A DNA stretch of 64,000 bases from Smittia aterrima (Eukaryota; Arthropoda; Insecta; Diptera; Chironomidae), in assembly GCA_033063855.1 (NCBI GenBank), contig CP093830.1, positions 17,236,854 through 17,300,853 of the forward strand. The letters run 5' to 3'. The stretch's first letter is position 1, and each line of letters starts with the position of its first letter. The translations under genes were made by a program, and so were the position numbers. Below the pieces are notes generated by a model. It made no database searches. It was not told where the DNA came from and saw only the letters and a list, made by a program, of their open reading frames with translations. Shown piece by piece: positions 13,312 through 26,747 of the stretch.

Positions 13312-16300
13312 CTTCTAAATTTTTTAAATTTAAGGTATCTATGATAGCTCGAGTTGAAAAAGGAAAAACTTCACGAAAGGTAAACAGAGGTTGAAATTTT
13401 TTTTGGCGCGGAATTTGAATTCAAATGAAAGCATGGTGAGATATTTTAACGGTATCCAGAACTAAACTCTTGATATCTATTAAAGATCCAAAAAAATTTA
13501 AGTTATAGAAAATCTTTACTTCATTTTCTATCGTGCTTAAGAAAATCTCAATTGCTCTTTTCTATCAGGATTTTAAAAATAAAAAGATAAAATAATTTGG
13601 AAATATCGTTTCATTTCATCTTCTAGCAAATTTAATCTAATACTTGAATGAAGATATAAATAGATTAAAATAATCAAGTGCAATTACTTTTGAGTAGACT
13701 GTCACTCTGATATAAAGCGAGAAAAGCTTTGAGCGAGCCGATGAGAGAGCTTGACGAATACCGCGTAAGCTTTTCTCAGATGAATAGAAAATGTTTGTTT
13801 CATGCTCTGCGCTTGAAAAACTTATAAAATCGCAATCATCCACCAGTTGTAGTTTAGTTCTTTTCGAAACGTTGCCTCAACTCTACGGGATTCGCGAGAT
13901 CAGTTCAGCCAAGAATCTTGAAACAATTTAATTTTTTGTTATTTAAATTCTGCAAGGTTTTGGCGTGAAAGTAATCTTGAGTGTTTGTGAGTCCGTGGAC
14001 TTGAAAAAAAGATAAAAATAAAAAAGTGGAGAAAAGATAAAAAAAATTTGCGTCACAAAGTTGAATGTTCTATGCTTCACTTATGATCATATAAATTCAT
14101 CTTGTGGAAACAGGAATCAGTAAAACAAGAAATTGACTAGTTCTAGGTGATTAGTTCGTTCACATTTATTCTCAACTCATCCAAGGCGCACAACTGAAAG
14201 TGTCACTGAGAGAAAAGTAAACAAAATTGAAACACATTTTGTGTATCAATTAATTGACCTACGGTCACTCGATCGTCTGTAGCTAATTTTAAATGACAAA
14301 GAGAAAAGCCTTCTTCACTCGTCGCGAGATGAGAATGGAAGTGCGAAATTAATTTGCTAAAATTATTCAAAGCTTCCGAGACAGCAGACAATGTATGCGA
14401 CATAAATCTTGCTCAGCTTTCAATTGAATGACTTTTTAATTGGCGGTTGCAGAAATAGCCTCGAAAATATGCTTAAAATGTTTGCACCAAGAAGCGTGGC
14501 CTAGAAATCACAAGAAGAAAAAAAAACAAGTTAAGACACTGAAAAATCATGTTCACTTGTACCAAGTAAGCTTGTTTGAAACGTTTTGCTGCTTTCCTGA
14601 CTTCGATTCGCTGCATTTACGACTTGGCCACTCGCAACAAGGTCAAGGCTAAATTTCCAATCGCAGAAGTTGCGAAATGTTGGTGAAGTCATTAACCATC
14701 GTTGGATAGAGATTATGCGTCGGACTTATTGCTAGTACTCTAAACGATGAACCCTATTTCCTTCCTGCTCGGCAACTTGTTATGCTTTGCAGGTCAGGAA
14801 TGCCGATTCACACTTCCTGACATTGACGGCTTAACTCGCGAAAAAAATATCGCTTTCATTACCGACGAATTCTTTAGACGTGCGTGAACGTTCTTAATTA
14901 AATCTCGCATTGCATTCAGTTGAAGTTTGATCTTCAAGCTCTCATCTCATTGCTTTCGATAAGATTAGAATTAATTTTCATAAAGTTGTTTTTTGCGATT
15001 ATGTCAGATCGAGTGTTCTCAGCTGTTTTTTTGGGAGTTTCAAGTTAATATTTAATGTAAACACGTGGAGTTCTATAATTCCATGACTTGTTGACTTACA
15101 GAGAGCCTCTAGAACAGATTTAAACTCTTAAAGCATCGCGGTCGTTAGAATGTCAAGAGGATCGTCGTTGTTGGGTTTTCGTTTTTTTTGGTCAACTTTA
15201 GGTTTTTGGAGTTTCCCAGAAAAAAAAAATCACCAATTCAAAAGCAAATTGTGATTTCATCAATGACGCACATGTTTCGATTAAGGAACTTTCTTTTTAA
15301 TTATTACTTGCGTTGTAATTATTTTAATTTCTCACGAGACTTGCTAATCAATCTAGTTCAAAGCGAATTCTAAAAAAGTAGGAAATCCAGTTCAATCTGG
15401 AATCGAGGGTAGTGACACGAGCTTGTTTATTAAATTGTTTTATAATTTAGCTAGAAAGATCAAACAACAACTTGTTGTTGTCATGGATAGTTTCGCCGAA
15501 TCTTTTGTTGATTCACGATTGAACGTCGCTGAGATTTCTATCGAGGAAGAGAAATTATTTAATCAACAAGTTTAAAGCTAAATGCGCGATCATTTGATGT
15601 TCTAATTTTCCAATTGAAATGAACGCAATAAATCACAAGTTACTGCCTCTCGTCAAACCACAACTGTCCATTTTTATTTTTGACAAATTCGTCGGCGGAG
15701 TTTATTCAATCAAAACGATTGGAGGGTTTGAGAGGACCCAAACGATTTTGCGGTTCATTAAAATCATAAAAATTAATTTTGATAGAGCAATTCATTTAAT
15801 TTTATTTCCGATCTTTCAATAATACTCTCAGTTGAAAGCGTCATCTTTCCAAGTAAATTGTCATCGCTTTACTTTCTTGGTTAAACCCAAGTTGACGGCA
15901 TGCGACACATATTTTGTTTGATTAGGTTTCGTTGCTGATTTAGATAATTGGCGGCGGCTTGCGGGCAAAAAATTTAAACTTGTTGCATAACAATTTATTC
16001 AAATCGAATTAGCTATGATGATAATTGCTTTGAGTTTAGCGTGAACACAGCCTTGGACTTCACTCATTCTTCTGAGGTCGATTTTCACGAAAATGAGTCG
16101 CGCTTTCCACAATTCATTCTTGAACGAATTTGTCATGGCAATCGATTGAAGCACGCATAGCTTAAGCGAAGAAGTCATTGAATTATGACATGCACTTGAG
16201 CAATTTATCACACTTTTGATTTTATTGCTTCTAATGAAGGAGTTTAGTGTTTATTTATTTGGCCCGCGGGTTGAGTGGAGGTCGTAGGAGGAAAATATGA

Positions 16301-17081
16301 GAATTCCTAATTAATTGGTTTCCTAGAACTGACTTGAAAATTAGAATTTTAATCCTTTCATCATTCTCTCGAGACGTGAGTCGAGACTCACCTAGCTTTC
16401 CCATCTGGCATTCTTACCTCTCCCAGTCTTTTGTCTAATGATTTCGATTCATTCCAATTACGTCTTCTGGAGTTGCTCCATTAAAATGAGATTGTTGTAA
16501 GCCTCCAAAGCAAATTTATTTAGACGATAGGAATATCGATCTTTTGCTTTTCAAAGTAAAACTCAGATGCAAGTTCCCACCCTGTCTGATGCTCTAAGAA
16601 TTTTTAATCATTGCAATGATGATTAATTGGAGTTTCCCACGTCGACGCTTCACCGAAAAGTGAGAATGAGTTTTCTGAGGAGCTCGCCATTCCCCTCTCC
16701 ATCGTCGTCGTTCTAGAATCTTTTATAATTCAAACTATTCGCTGAATTTTGAACAGCTTGGAAGATAATTGCTTCATAAAATAAAGTTCAAGAAAAATGT
16801 TTTTGCTATGTTTGACGACTTTTTTAAAAATAAAACTTGTCGCTCCCAACTAAGTTTATTTCTATGCAATTACAATACTTTGTATTACTCGTCCAATAAA
16901 TCTCGTGGTCAAGTATTTATTAAACTCCGATCGATCAAACCGCGCGAACACTTTCAGTTTCGTTAGCCTTGAAGTTTCAAAATTTAATTTTCAGCTTCTT
17001 GCGCGTTCAAGTTCAACGATTAATCTTTATAATGAATTTAATTAACTTAAACTTTTATTAATTTGAACACAGAGCTGAGCC
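13312..17081. other. Non-coding DNA upstream of ebony
   Basis: No gene is supported in these 3.8 kb. The ebony coding exon is preceded by an acceptor (gaacacag, ending at 17072), so an untranslated first exon and a 5' UTR intron are expected here. A TATA/initiator pair is present near 13823-13859. The left edge must also hold the promoter of the minus-strand zinc-finger gene. Confidence 0.5.
13823..13859 (+). promoter_or_regulatory. Candidate TATA promoter, possibly for ebony
   Basis: TATAAAA at 13823-13829 is followed by an initiator-like TTAGTT with its A at 13856, a spacing of about 32 nt that fits a focused start site. A second TATAAAG lies at 13711. Linking this to ebony is inference from strand and from the predicted 5' UTR intron. 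Confidence 0.3.
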
Positions 17082-20000
17082 ATGGGATCAATTCCACAGC
17101 TTTCTATTCTGAAGGGAAAGCAGTCGCCTTTGTATACGCGGCTCTTGCATAAAACGTTTGAAGAACGTGTGGATAAGAACTTTGGCGAGAAGACAGCTCT
17201 AATCTTCCGCGATGAGAACGAAGAAGAACGTCAAACTAATTACAATACATTGAACTCGTCAGCGAATCGTATTGCAAGAGCAATATTGGATATTGTTAAA
17301 GAAAAGCAACTGACAGCGAACGGAGATGGCGATTGGATTGTTGCGGTGTGCATGAAGCCATCCGATAACTTGGTAACATCATTGTTGGCAATATGGAAGT
17401 GTGGAGGTAATAACCATTGTAATCAACCTTATGCACTTAAACTCATTAAACTACGATCAATCTTGACAGCTGCTTATTTACCGTTGGACGTTTCTTTCCC
17501 TGCAAACCGCATCAGTCACATTTTGAACGAATCGAAGCCTGTTATGGTAATTACATGAACATAATAAACGCGGCGCACGCTTTGATTAACATAAACTTCG
17601 CGGATTTTCCCTCGACAGATCATTTGCGATGACGACTTCGATAGACCCGAAGTATTTGACGAATCCTTCACGACATTAAAGTTCAATGAACTTAAGAAAG
17701 CCGCACAGTCATTCAGCAATGCAAACATTGATGAGGAGTTGACGTTGACACGAGGAGAGTCTGATTTGGGTCTGGTTTTGTATACATCGGGATCAACTGG
17801 TGTACCGAAAGGTTGTCGCTTGCCGCACAGAATTGTTCAGAATCGATTGGAATGGCAATGGAAGAAATTTCCTTACTCAGACACTGAAGTCTACGGTGTT
17901 TTCAAAACGGCCTTGACCTTCGTCGATTCTGTCACCGAGATTTGGGGACCACTGCTTAATGGCATGACTCTAGTGGTTGTGACAAAGGAAATCACAAAAA
18001 ATCCAAGTCGACTTGTTGAAGTCCTTGAAGAGTTTAAGATTGAACGATTAGTTCTCGTTCCAACTCTTTTGCGATCACTTTTAATGTTTTTACCTTTGCA
18101 AGAAAACGAAGACAAACTTCTCTACAATCTCAAGATTTGGGTTTGCTCCGGCGAACCTTTGTCGTTACAACTCGCAAAGGAGTTCTTCGACTACTTCGAA
18201 GAGGGCCAACACGTTCTCTGCAACTTTTACGGCTCCACTGAGGTGAGAAAAGGAAATAAATGAAACAAATTATTTCAATTTTTTGATTTGTTCCTGAATA
18301 TTTCTCGCGGGTTAGGTCATGGGCGATGTCACATATTTCATTTGCGAATCTAAGAAACAACTTGATAACATGATTCGAGTTCCAATCGGCTACGCTCTTG
18401 ACAACACAATCGTCTACCTACTCGACTCAGACTTCCGGCCAGTTAAGAGCGAAGAGATCGGCGAACTTTACGGTGAGAAAGTTGTTTTTCTGTTTCACGC
18501 TGAGAATCTCAATTAATTTATTAAATTATCTACTCCACTTAGTCTCTGGTGCTAATCTTGCGGCTGGTTACGTAAATGGACGTGATCCCGAACGTTTCAT
18601 TGATAATCCTCTTGCCGTTGATCCAATCTACTCAAAAATTTACAAAACTGGCGACTTCGCTTCGATGAACAAAGGCGTGATCTACTACGAAGGAAGAACT
18701 GACAGTCAGATTAAGATCCGCGGGCATCGAGTGGATCTCACAGAAATTGAGAAGAACTTGACAGCTTTAGAATACGTTGAGAAGGGAAATGTTCTTTGCT
18801 ATCGCGCTGGTGAGATAGATCAAGCGTTGATTGCTTTCTGCGTCGTCAAAGGCGAACAACTGAACAAATACATCGCAAAAACCGGCATTCAAATCGAAAA
18901 TGACCTAAAAACGAAGCTAGCGAGTTATATGGTCCCTCAAGTAGTCGTCTTAGAATCGATCCCACTTCTTGTAAATGGAAAGATTGACCGACAATCGCTG
19001 TTGAAGATGTACGAGAACACCAACAATAATGACGATACGGAAGTTGCAATCGACATGGACTTTGATGGAATTGAAGAAAAAAATTTAGACAAGGCCAGAG
19101 TGTTGTTCGAGACTGTCGGAAGTTCGATTGGTCGTTCTATTCGATCGACGCTTGTGTCGACAGCAAACTTCTATGAGTTGGGCGGAAACTCATTGAACTC
19201 AATCTACACAATCGCTGAGTTGCGCAAGAAAGGTTTCTTCATCTCGATTACCGATTTTATTACCGCATCATCGCTTGGGGAAATCATCGAGATGATGAAG
19301 ACATCGAGCGATTCCGATGACGAAGGGGATTCTTGCAATTTGCATATTCAATGCGATATGGAGTTAACCTGTTTGCCTCTAGCTTTAGACCACAAAGACG
19401 ACACAATCGACATCATCACCAAGAGTTTCTTTGAAAAAGCTGACATCGAACAATTTATAAAGAAAGATCTTCTCCGAACCGATTACGCTGACATCCTCGA
19501 GTCGATCTGGGAAGTGCTTGTAACCAAAGATTTAAGCTTTATCATCAAAGACGAAAACGGCCGAAGCGTGGGAGTGGCATTGAACTTCGGTGAGTGATTT
19601 CTTCAATTTAATTTGATTTATAAATATTAACATTTGTCTTATCGTTAGATGCACGCGACGAACCAGAGGTTCAAGTTCACTCAAAGCTAATTGTCGTCTT
19701 TGAGTTCTTAGAATATCTTGAAGGTCCAATAAGGTGAAAAGATTAAAAAGCTTCACGAAAATGATTGAGAATTATAATCCAATTTGATTTCAGAGACAAT
19801 CAACTGCCGGAAGGAATCAACCAAATACTCCATTCATTCATGATGGCGACTAGCGCCGACCTTAACGCGAAGGAGAACATTGCCGTGATGAATTTTATGG
19901 AGAGCGAGGTGTTAAAGCTCGCCAAGCGAAAGAGATTTGCCGGCATTTTGACAACAAACACATCACCACTGACTCAACAACTCGGATCGAATGTTTACGG

Positions 20001-20124
20001 TTATAAAACTATGCTCGAATATCCAATCAATCAATACGTTTACTCCGACGGCACTAAACCTTTCGGTAAAGCTCCAGACTCAAAGACAGTAATAGTTCAT
20101 TGGAAAGACATTCGCAGCGAATAA
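17082..20124 (+). CDS. ebony: Ebony, beta-alanyl amine synthetase
   Basis: Joins beta-alanine to dopamine (N-beta-alanyldopamine for cuticle tanning) and to histamine or other amines in glia, by a non-ribosomal-peptide-synthetase mechanism in the cytosol. Exons: 17082-17406, 17470-17546, 17619-18242, 18316-18472, 18543-19589, 19649-19733 and 19794-20124, giving 881 residues, very close to Drosophila Ebony (about 880). The N-terminus MGSIPQLSI is nearly the fly sequence. The adenylation domain shows YTSGSTGVPKG (about 189-199), YKTGDF (about 428-433) and the A10 lysine in NGKIDR (about 539-544). The carrier domain has FYELGGNSLNS with the phosphopantetheine serine near residue 611. The remaining 270 residues are the amine-selecting, GNAT-like C-terminal domain, with the conserved TTNTSPLTQQL. 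All key motifs are intact. Confidence 0.97.
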
Positions 20125-21123
20125 ATTCGCAAAAGAGTTCTCATCATTTCACTTATTTAATGTTGTATTTATATCCTGAACCAAATGAAACGAATTTAAT
20201 CACCAACGGCGTTGAAGTATTCATAAACTTAAGTCTCCTTTTTCAAAATTTAATTTATCAATTTGCCGAAAACATTTTTTTGTTTGAAGAATAAGAAAAT
20301 AAAAATAATCTCAAGAAATGAAATTTGCTCGACGAGGTGAAAATTAAAAGTTCAAGCTCCCGAGCTTTTCATTCCTTGATCGTAATTAATCAAATCTCAA
20401 CTTGTTTTCTTCTTTTTTGAAGTTGAATTTATTTATATTTTTATCTACATTTAAAGTGAAGTTCGCGAACAACCTCAACTAAAACTTTGTACTTGGAGAG
20501 AAAATTTATGTTTTTTACTTCCAGCACTTAAAATCTTGTTTATCGATCAATTTGCTAGGCGGCTTTGACAATGACAAATATCAATCTCCCTTCATCTTCT
20601 CTTGAAAGCGATAAAATGGGTTTATAAGACGGGGGAAGCTAATTCTTTTCAAAGTTCAGTTTAAGTTGATAAATCTTCACCAATAATTCTGCTCTCGAAA
20701 AATTATAGTACAAGTTACATTGCATTCGACTGATTCCACGCGATCTAAACGAGTTACTTTAAATATATTGCATGAAACTTTTGCATCGCGCTATGTATGA
20801 TGTAGCTTAGATAAACATTCTATTAACTTATTATTGTTGAATCTTAAAAGTGTTTTGGAAAAGCAGGATTTATATTTCTACTTAATATGTTGGAGGAAGA
20901 TTTTTTTTTCTAATTCAGTGCATCTCAAGCTTACTCGTTCTCGTGTAATTACCTCACTAACGAATCATGCTTTGTGAGTAGCAATGCTTTAGAAACTATT
21001 AGCAAACAATTTTTTTGTTGTTTAGAAACATAAATGAAGGTTTTTTGAATATCCTGACTATTGAAGATACTCAGACAAAAGTTAAATTATTTTGACAGCT
21101 GCTTACGCTTTCTTAACTAGTTT
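20125..21123. other. Convergent 3' region between ebony and NELF-A
   Basis: It holds the 3' UTRs of both genes. Nothing else is supported. Confidence 0.6.
20298..20303 (+). terminator. Poly(A) signal of ebony
   Basis: AATAAA about 175 nt after the ebony stop codon. Confidence 0.5.
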
Positions 21124-24100
21124 TCAAATGACTACGGAGTTTTGTGGCTGTTGTGATGACGCTTCGCTCTGTTGTTGTTGTTGGGTGAGCTTGCGGAACG
21201 TCCTGAACGTTTTCCATTCGCCAGTATTGTAATCGAGTCGAATGAACGTGTCAACCAGCATTGGAACGACCGTGTTGTCAGTCTGTTTCACTTGTTCCTA
21301 TTTTTGAAAGACGGTTATTAGAGTTTGATATTTCAGTGCCAAAACAATCCAACTCACCTTGCTTTCATTCAATTTTATAGTAATGACGTTTTCTGCATTT
21401 GGTCTTGGATTATCTCTGTAGCCAGCCATGAAGCCAAGAATTAAAGCTTTGTCCAAGCGCGTAACACGATTGGCCTTTTTGAACATTTCACTTGCGACGG
21501 CGACGTGCTTCGACTGAAATAGTAAAGTAGTGTAATTTGATACTTCAAAACGTAACTCTCAACGATGCTTACAGATAATGACAATCCTCTTCGTTGACCA
21601 CCAGCTGCCGCCGCAGTTGTGGCGACCTTTATTGTCGTACCGGATGCTTGAGACTGTTGATTCGACTGAACTGTTTGCTGCTGAGTCTGTTGAACGACAA
21701 CTTGCTGAGGTCGCGTTATAATTGTTTTCTGGACCGGCTGCATGATTTGCGTAGCCTGAACCAACTGAGCTTGCTGTCCAGGACGTTGAATTAGATGCAA
21801 CTGTCCGCCTTGCGGCAATCCCGTCAAAACCGGCCGTATTTGTACATGATTTGACGAAGTCTGTTGTGGTTGAATCGTTGCAATGTTTGTGATTAGTCGT
21901 GGCACAGTTTGCTGCGCCTGTTGATTTGATGTGTTTGCGATGACTAACCCCGGTATATTCTGCGTCAAATTACTCGTTGGCACAAGCGCAGGGATTTGAT
22001 TTGCCGTTTTTTGTTGATTTTGGTCAGCGATACTCCGCAGTACACCCGAAGTGATCGGAATCTGTTGATAGATTGGATTGCCACCTGGTCCGACGCTTTG
22101 AAGAATCACATTGCGTTGGCCAAGATTTAGATTCTGATTTTGATTCGATACAATTATGGTCTTTCCTTTCATAGCGACTCCACTCGGCATAAGAATTTGA
22201 TTCATTTTCTGCTGTTGACCTGATTGCGTCTGAGTTTGTGGTTGTTGTTGTGTAAGCGTAACAGTCTTCCTTCCTTGATTTTGAATATTCTGAATATTGA
22301 GAAGTGTTGGCTGCTGCGTAGAGATTAACGGCGGAATGTTCTGCATTGTATTTTGATTCTGTGTCATGCCTAGAATCGTTGGAGTTGTCTTAATTTGAAC
22401 GATTTTCGTTGGCTGTCCCTGTTGAATGATTGTTGGCTGAGCCGTTCTTGTTGTCAACGTCGGAATATTCATATTTTGACCCGACGAGACTACGACTCGC
22501 TGAACAATCTTGTTACTTGGAGAACTAAGAACATAAGAGGTCGTGCCTGACGATGCTGGAGCAGTCGAACGCATATTTGGTGTCAGAACAATGTTCGATA
22601 AGATTGTCGGCTTGCCAGCTGCAGTTGTTTTCGTAATCAATGTTGGCTTCTGCATAACAGCAGTTGGTGACTTCGTCGTGATGACATTTTGTTGAGCTTG
22701 CGTTGTCACATATTGAACGGTACGTACAATTGTGTTACTAGGTATATTGAGATGCGATAGAGCCGACTGAGTGCTGTTTGGCGCGGACACAGCTTTTATA
22801 GTCACGTACGACGAACCAATTGTCGATGTAGTTGGTGACAGAACAATTGATTTGGGAACGTTTGCATTTGATGAGATGAGAGTCGGTAGAGTTCGAGTGA
22901 CTTTAATCATCTTCGGTTCCGCTTTGGTGACAGATTTTAATTCTGCTTTACTTGGAAGTTCATGTTTCGTTGGCGATACTTTGACCTCTTCGATATCATC
23001 CTCAAACTTCATTCGCTTTGGTGACAACAATCCGGCGTCCTTCTTCTCCTTTTTACTTGAAACTGTGATAGGCGATGTGTCGATCATCGATGATGTTGAA
23101 TTTGTGATAGATTGCGTAGTGGAAGTGAAGAGCGAAGTGCTGACAATCGCTGAATCTGTTGTGGAAGGCATTGGAGTTGCTGGCTGGCTATAAGCGATTG
23201 GAGCCGTAAGTCCAGCAGCATAATCTGGGGTGGTCGTAGGTGTTGTTGGAGTTGTTGCAGAAGTAGAATCACCAACCTTCGTATTCTGTTCATTCTCAGC
23301 CGCTCTCTTCTGCTGTTCTTCCATTTCTTGTTGTCGTTTTCTTTTCTTAGCAGCAGCATATCCTAACGGCTGATCCTCAATTTCTAAAAACTTTACTCCT
23401 CCATCCTTTCGACCAGCTGGAGTCGTTCGACTAATTGATGTCTTCGATTGTGCAGCTACTGGCGTTTTGAAACCACCAGATGACGGAACACGAGATGGGA
23501 TTCCTTTGAGCGGAGTAGTATCCGTCATCTTTCGAGGTAATCCACGAGATCTTAAAGGCACAGTTGGCGCAGTGGTCTTTTTCATACTCGATTGAGCATC
23601 GGCCGACTTTTGCATAAGTTCAGCACGCAAGATTGTGCTTTTTGGTTTTCGCTTGAGCACGAAGTGTCGTGTTGGAACCGGCTGATTACCGACAAGAGCA
23701 GTCAAAGCCTGCTTATTCAAGTATTGACATTCCAGCGGCAACATCCGTGAATCATTGACTTTATTCACTAAGCGTTTCAGTTCTATAACCATCTCATTGA
23801 AGATTGGCCGCGAATCGTTATGATCGTAGTCGCTTATTTCCGTGTTTAGCGAACCAGACGCGGGAAGAGTCTTCATTGACTCGGATAGCATTGAAACCCA
23901 TAATTCCGGATCTTGCGCTGCAACTTCGAGAATCTCATCTAACTCGGTTTTCCACTAAAAAAGAGATGTTCATAAATTTCTCATTAGAATTTGTTGGAAT
24001 GTGGCAAGAAGTGCAAAAGATATCTTTCTTAGTGTTCGAGCATAATTTGTTGTCATACGCAACGGTTTTATGTGTGTAGGTGAATCGTATGCGTTCCATC

Positions 24101-24444
24101 AAAGAAGCACAAGCTTGATATCCTTCTTACCTCATCAACTAATCTTCGAGGAATGTGAAAGAAGCTTAACAACAACTTCAGCTTGACTTGAGTCTGTAGA
24201 TCTGAAAACACTTCTTTGATATTTCGAAGAACTTCGCTGTTGAGTTGGGAACAAATAGAAGATCCACTATTGATCCACAAATCTAAAAATAATGGAATAA
24301 AAACATAGTTTCATCGTCCTTTTCGTTCGAATCACATTATTCGAGAGGAAACAAACCATTTTGACTTGATCCGAGCTTGTTTTGAAGCCATACGCTGATG
24401 TTTGAAATGTTTCTGGTGTCAACTTTTGAAACTTTATCTTGCAT
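21124..24444 (-). CDS. Nelf-A: Negative elongation factor A (NELF-A)
   Basis: Subunit of the NELF complex that holds RNA polymerase II in promoter-proximal pausing. Minus-strand exons: 24444-24357, 24282-24131, 23954-21573, 21513-21358 and 21297-21124, giving 983 residues. The N-terminal helical domain has the family signatures ISVWLQNKLG, VKLKLLLSFFHIPRRLVDE, MLPLECQYLNK and TALVGNQPVPTRHFVLKRKP. These are followed by LRAELMQKS and the TTPLKGIP element. The C-terminal domain has EMFKKANRVTRLDKALILGFMAG and ends with a Q-rich tail. About 500 residues of T/S/Q/V-rich, low-complexity sequence separate the two ends. This makes the protein much longer than human NELF-A (about 530) but in line with long insect forms. 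Confidence 0.96.
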
Positions 24445-24838
24445 TTTAAGTTTCACTTCAAATCCGTTTGTTTATCACTATTCTGCAAGCTTTCCTTAAA
24501 CTTTACGCGTTCCTGCACACGGTGGAACTTGAAAGGATTTAAAATTGTGCAAATGAAGCTATGTTTTTCAAGATTTAAGCTTTGCTCTGGCCCGAAGTTA
24601 GAAAACTAACACATTTACAATTGAAGCGATTAAAAAAAGTGAAGCGAAGTGATTGAAGCTAATTTTGAAAAAAGCCGTTAAGAAATAACGATTTTGTTGC
24701 TCGCTCAACGTTCGTCAGATTCCGGCGACGACTCTTCGTCATATGATTAATCAGTCTTCGTTCTCATTCAAGAAATAGTTCGTTCGCACAACAGTCGCGG
24801 ATTTATTTTGATTTCTTTTACCGCTTGAATCCTTCACG
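24445..24838. promoter_or_regulatory. Shared upstream region of NELF-A and Vha13
   Basis: These 394 bp separate two divergent start codons, so both promoters must lie here or overlap the 5' UTRs. No TATA box stands out. A palindromic TCATATGA occurs near 24740. Confidence 0.5.
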
Positions 24839-25491
24839 ATGACGAGTCCTTCAGCTGGAATTCAACAATTATTGGCTGCTGAGAAGAAGGCAGCTGACAA
24901 GGTCGGAGAGGCCCGTAAACGTAAGAAAGAGTTTTATTGAAAATTTTGTATTTTCTTTTGAATTTGTGATCATGTGATATTTGAAAAAAAAATATTTTCT
25001 TTTTCAAAAGTAATTTTATGTTTTAAAAAGACTGAAATGCCTTTTGCAAAGAAAGAATGTGAAAATATTTGATTCAAGTTAAAACTTTATAAAGATATCA
25101 AAGTAAAATTTCATAGATAAAAAGATTAAACGATAATTTCACTTGTTGCAGGCAAAGCAAGAAGATTGAAGCAAGCTAAGGATGAGGCTACCGAGGAGAT
25201 CGAAAAATATCGCGGAGAACGCGAGAAGCAATTCAAAGACTTTGAGACCAAGGTAATTGAAGAAATTTATAAGAAACCTTATCTAAGAAACTGATAAAAC
25301 GATTTCTTTTTTAGCACGTCGGATCACGCGAAGGTGTTGCTCAAAAGATCGATACTGAGACTCGTCAGAAGATTGACGAGATGAACAGGGCTTTGGCTCA
25401 CCAAAAGGAACCTGTGATCGTTGATGTCTTGAACTTCATTTATGCCATCACTCCCGAATTGCACAAGAACTACAAGAACAACAAAGTCTAA
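24839..25491 (+). CDS. Vha13: V-type proton ATPase subunit G
   Basis: Peripheral-stalk subunit of the vacuolar H+-ATPase, pairing with subunit E to hold V1 against rotation. Exons 24839-24920, 25152-25252 and 25315-25491 give 119 residues, the usual size (fly Vha13 is about 117). The N-terminus MTSPSAGIQQLLAAEKKAADKV and the basic KRKARRLKQAKDEA segment are diagnostic. The rest is one charged helix ending in NFIYAITPELHKNYK. An AATAAA at 25598 ends the transcript. Confidence 0.97.
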
Positions 25492-25806
25492 AAAGCCAAG
25501 CAAGATCAGAGTCGATTTCCCTCATTCCAACTATAATTTGCATGTGTACGATAAAGCAAAAACTGTAAAGATTTCATTCCATTTGAAAGTTAATCAAAAT
25601 AAAGTCAATATTGCCTTCTAGATTACTAAAATATTATGTTTTACTAAATTCAAATATAATTTTGATATAACTGACTTTAAAAATTTAAAATTAATATCAT
25701 AGAAGCGAAACTCTAAAAGCGCTTCGGAAAACAAAAATAAATCTTGAATCGCAGTGCGTATCAATTTACAAATTCGAATAAATTCAAGCGAAAATAACTG
25801 ATTAAA

Positions 25807-26228
25807 ATGTCCGACGACGAATCTAAACAAAAGGTAGCAGGTAGAGCACCAGCCGGTAAGTGAAATTAACACTGATTAGTGAGATTTAGGAAACTATTTC
25901 ATGAATCCAACTCATCAAATTTTTACGAAAATTGTTTATCAAGCGAAAATTTCTTCTTCTTCTTCTAATCATTAATGACGATGTAGTAAAAGCCGGTGGT
26001 ATGCGAATTGTTCAACACAAAACGCCTAATTCGGAGCGCGCTGCCAAGGGAGAGCCAGTTGAAGTTATTGGACTTTCGCAAAACAATCCAATCGACTCAG
26101 TTGAACTTAGCAGCAGCCCAGCAAGCAAGACTATCATGATTGAGAGCAGCCAAGCCGCTCATCACTTCAAGCCAGCAGTCTCAGTGCCTCACAAGCCTCA
26201 AAACAACATCAATCAACCTCGCAAATAG
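25807..26228 (+). CDS. Death-associated protein 1 (DAP1) homologue
   Basis: DAP1 is a small, disordered cytosolic protein; in vertebrates it is an mTOR substrate that restrains autophagy and binds dormant ribosomes. Exons 25807-25855 and 25987-26228 give 96 residues. The family core PAVKAGGMRIVQ spans the splice junction and the C-terminus ends in QPRK, as in vertebrate DAP1. The middle is S/N/A-rich and variable. A poly(A) signal lies at 26371. The gene sits 315 bp after Vha13 on the same strand, with its own start. Confidence 0.9.
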
Positions 26229-26747
26229 ATTTTGCTTAAACTTATCAATTGACGTTCCATTTCTATTGCATTTTCCTAAGAATTAATTCCAGGCAAAGCG
26301 TTCATTTTGGTACCTTACACTGATTTTCCTTTCATGAAACATGTTTTCAATTAACACTTTAAGTGGATAAAATAAAGGAAGTCGTAATATAAAAATCAAG
26401 GTTTTTAGTCGTGACGACGTTCATTGCTAATCGTGAATTCTCGATTAGAAGCTGAAGAATGTTAAACGATTGTGCAACCTACGTACGAAGAAAAATAGTA
26501 AATTGTATTGCGGAAGAATGATCAATGAACAAATAAGGATTCAACAAGTTTCTATTGATCATATTGAAAGTAAAAGTCAAACTCCCCCAATAAAATTTCG
26601 AAAGCTCCGTACATTTCGCTTCAAATTTGAAAATCGTGTAACATTACTGACGAATCACCGAGAGACCTAAAACTAAGCTAAATCATTGCCACGAAGTTCC
26701 AACAAACATTCAATAAATTCGATTAAGCTACAAAATATTAATTAAAG
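26229..26747 (+). other. Spacer between DAP1 and TRAP-delta
   Basis: It holds the DAP1 3' UTR with AATAAA at 26371-26376, then the TRAP-delta promoter and 5' UTR. No other feature is seen. Confidence 0.5.

Noticed and set aside
22771..23193. Plus-strand 140-codon frame opposite NELF-A
   Set aside because: Begins with GTG and mirrors the low-complexity NELF-A exon.
24965..25015. A/T-run inverted repeat in the first Vha13 intron
   Set aside because: Poly-A facing poly-T pairs by composition; no snoRNA boxes or miRNA-like arms.
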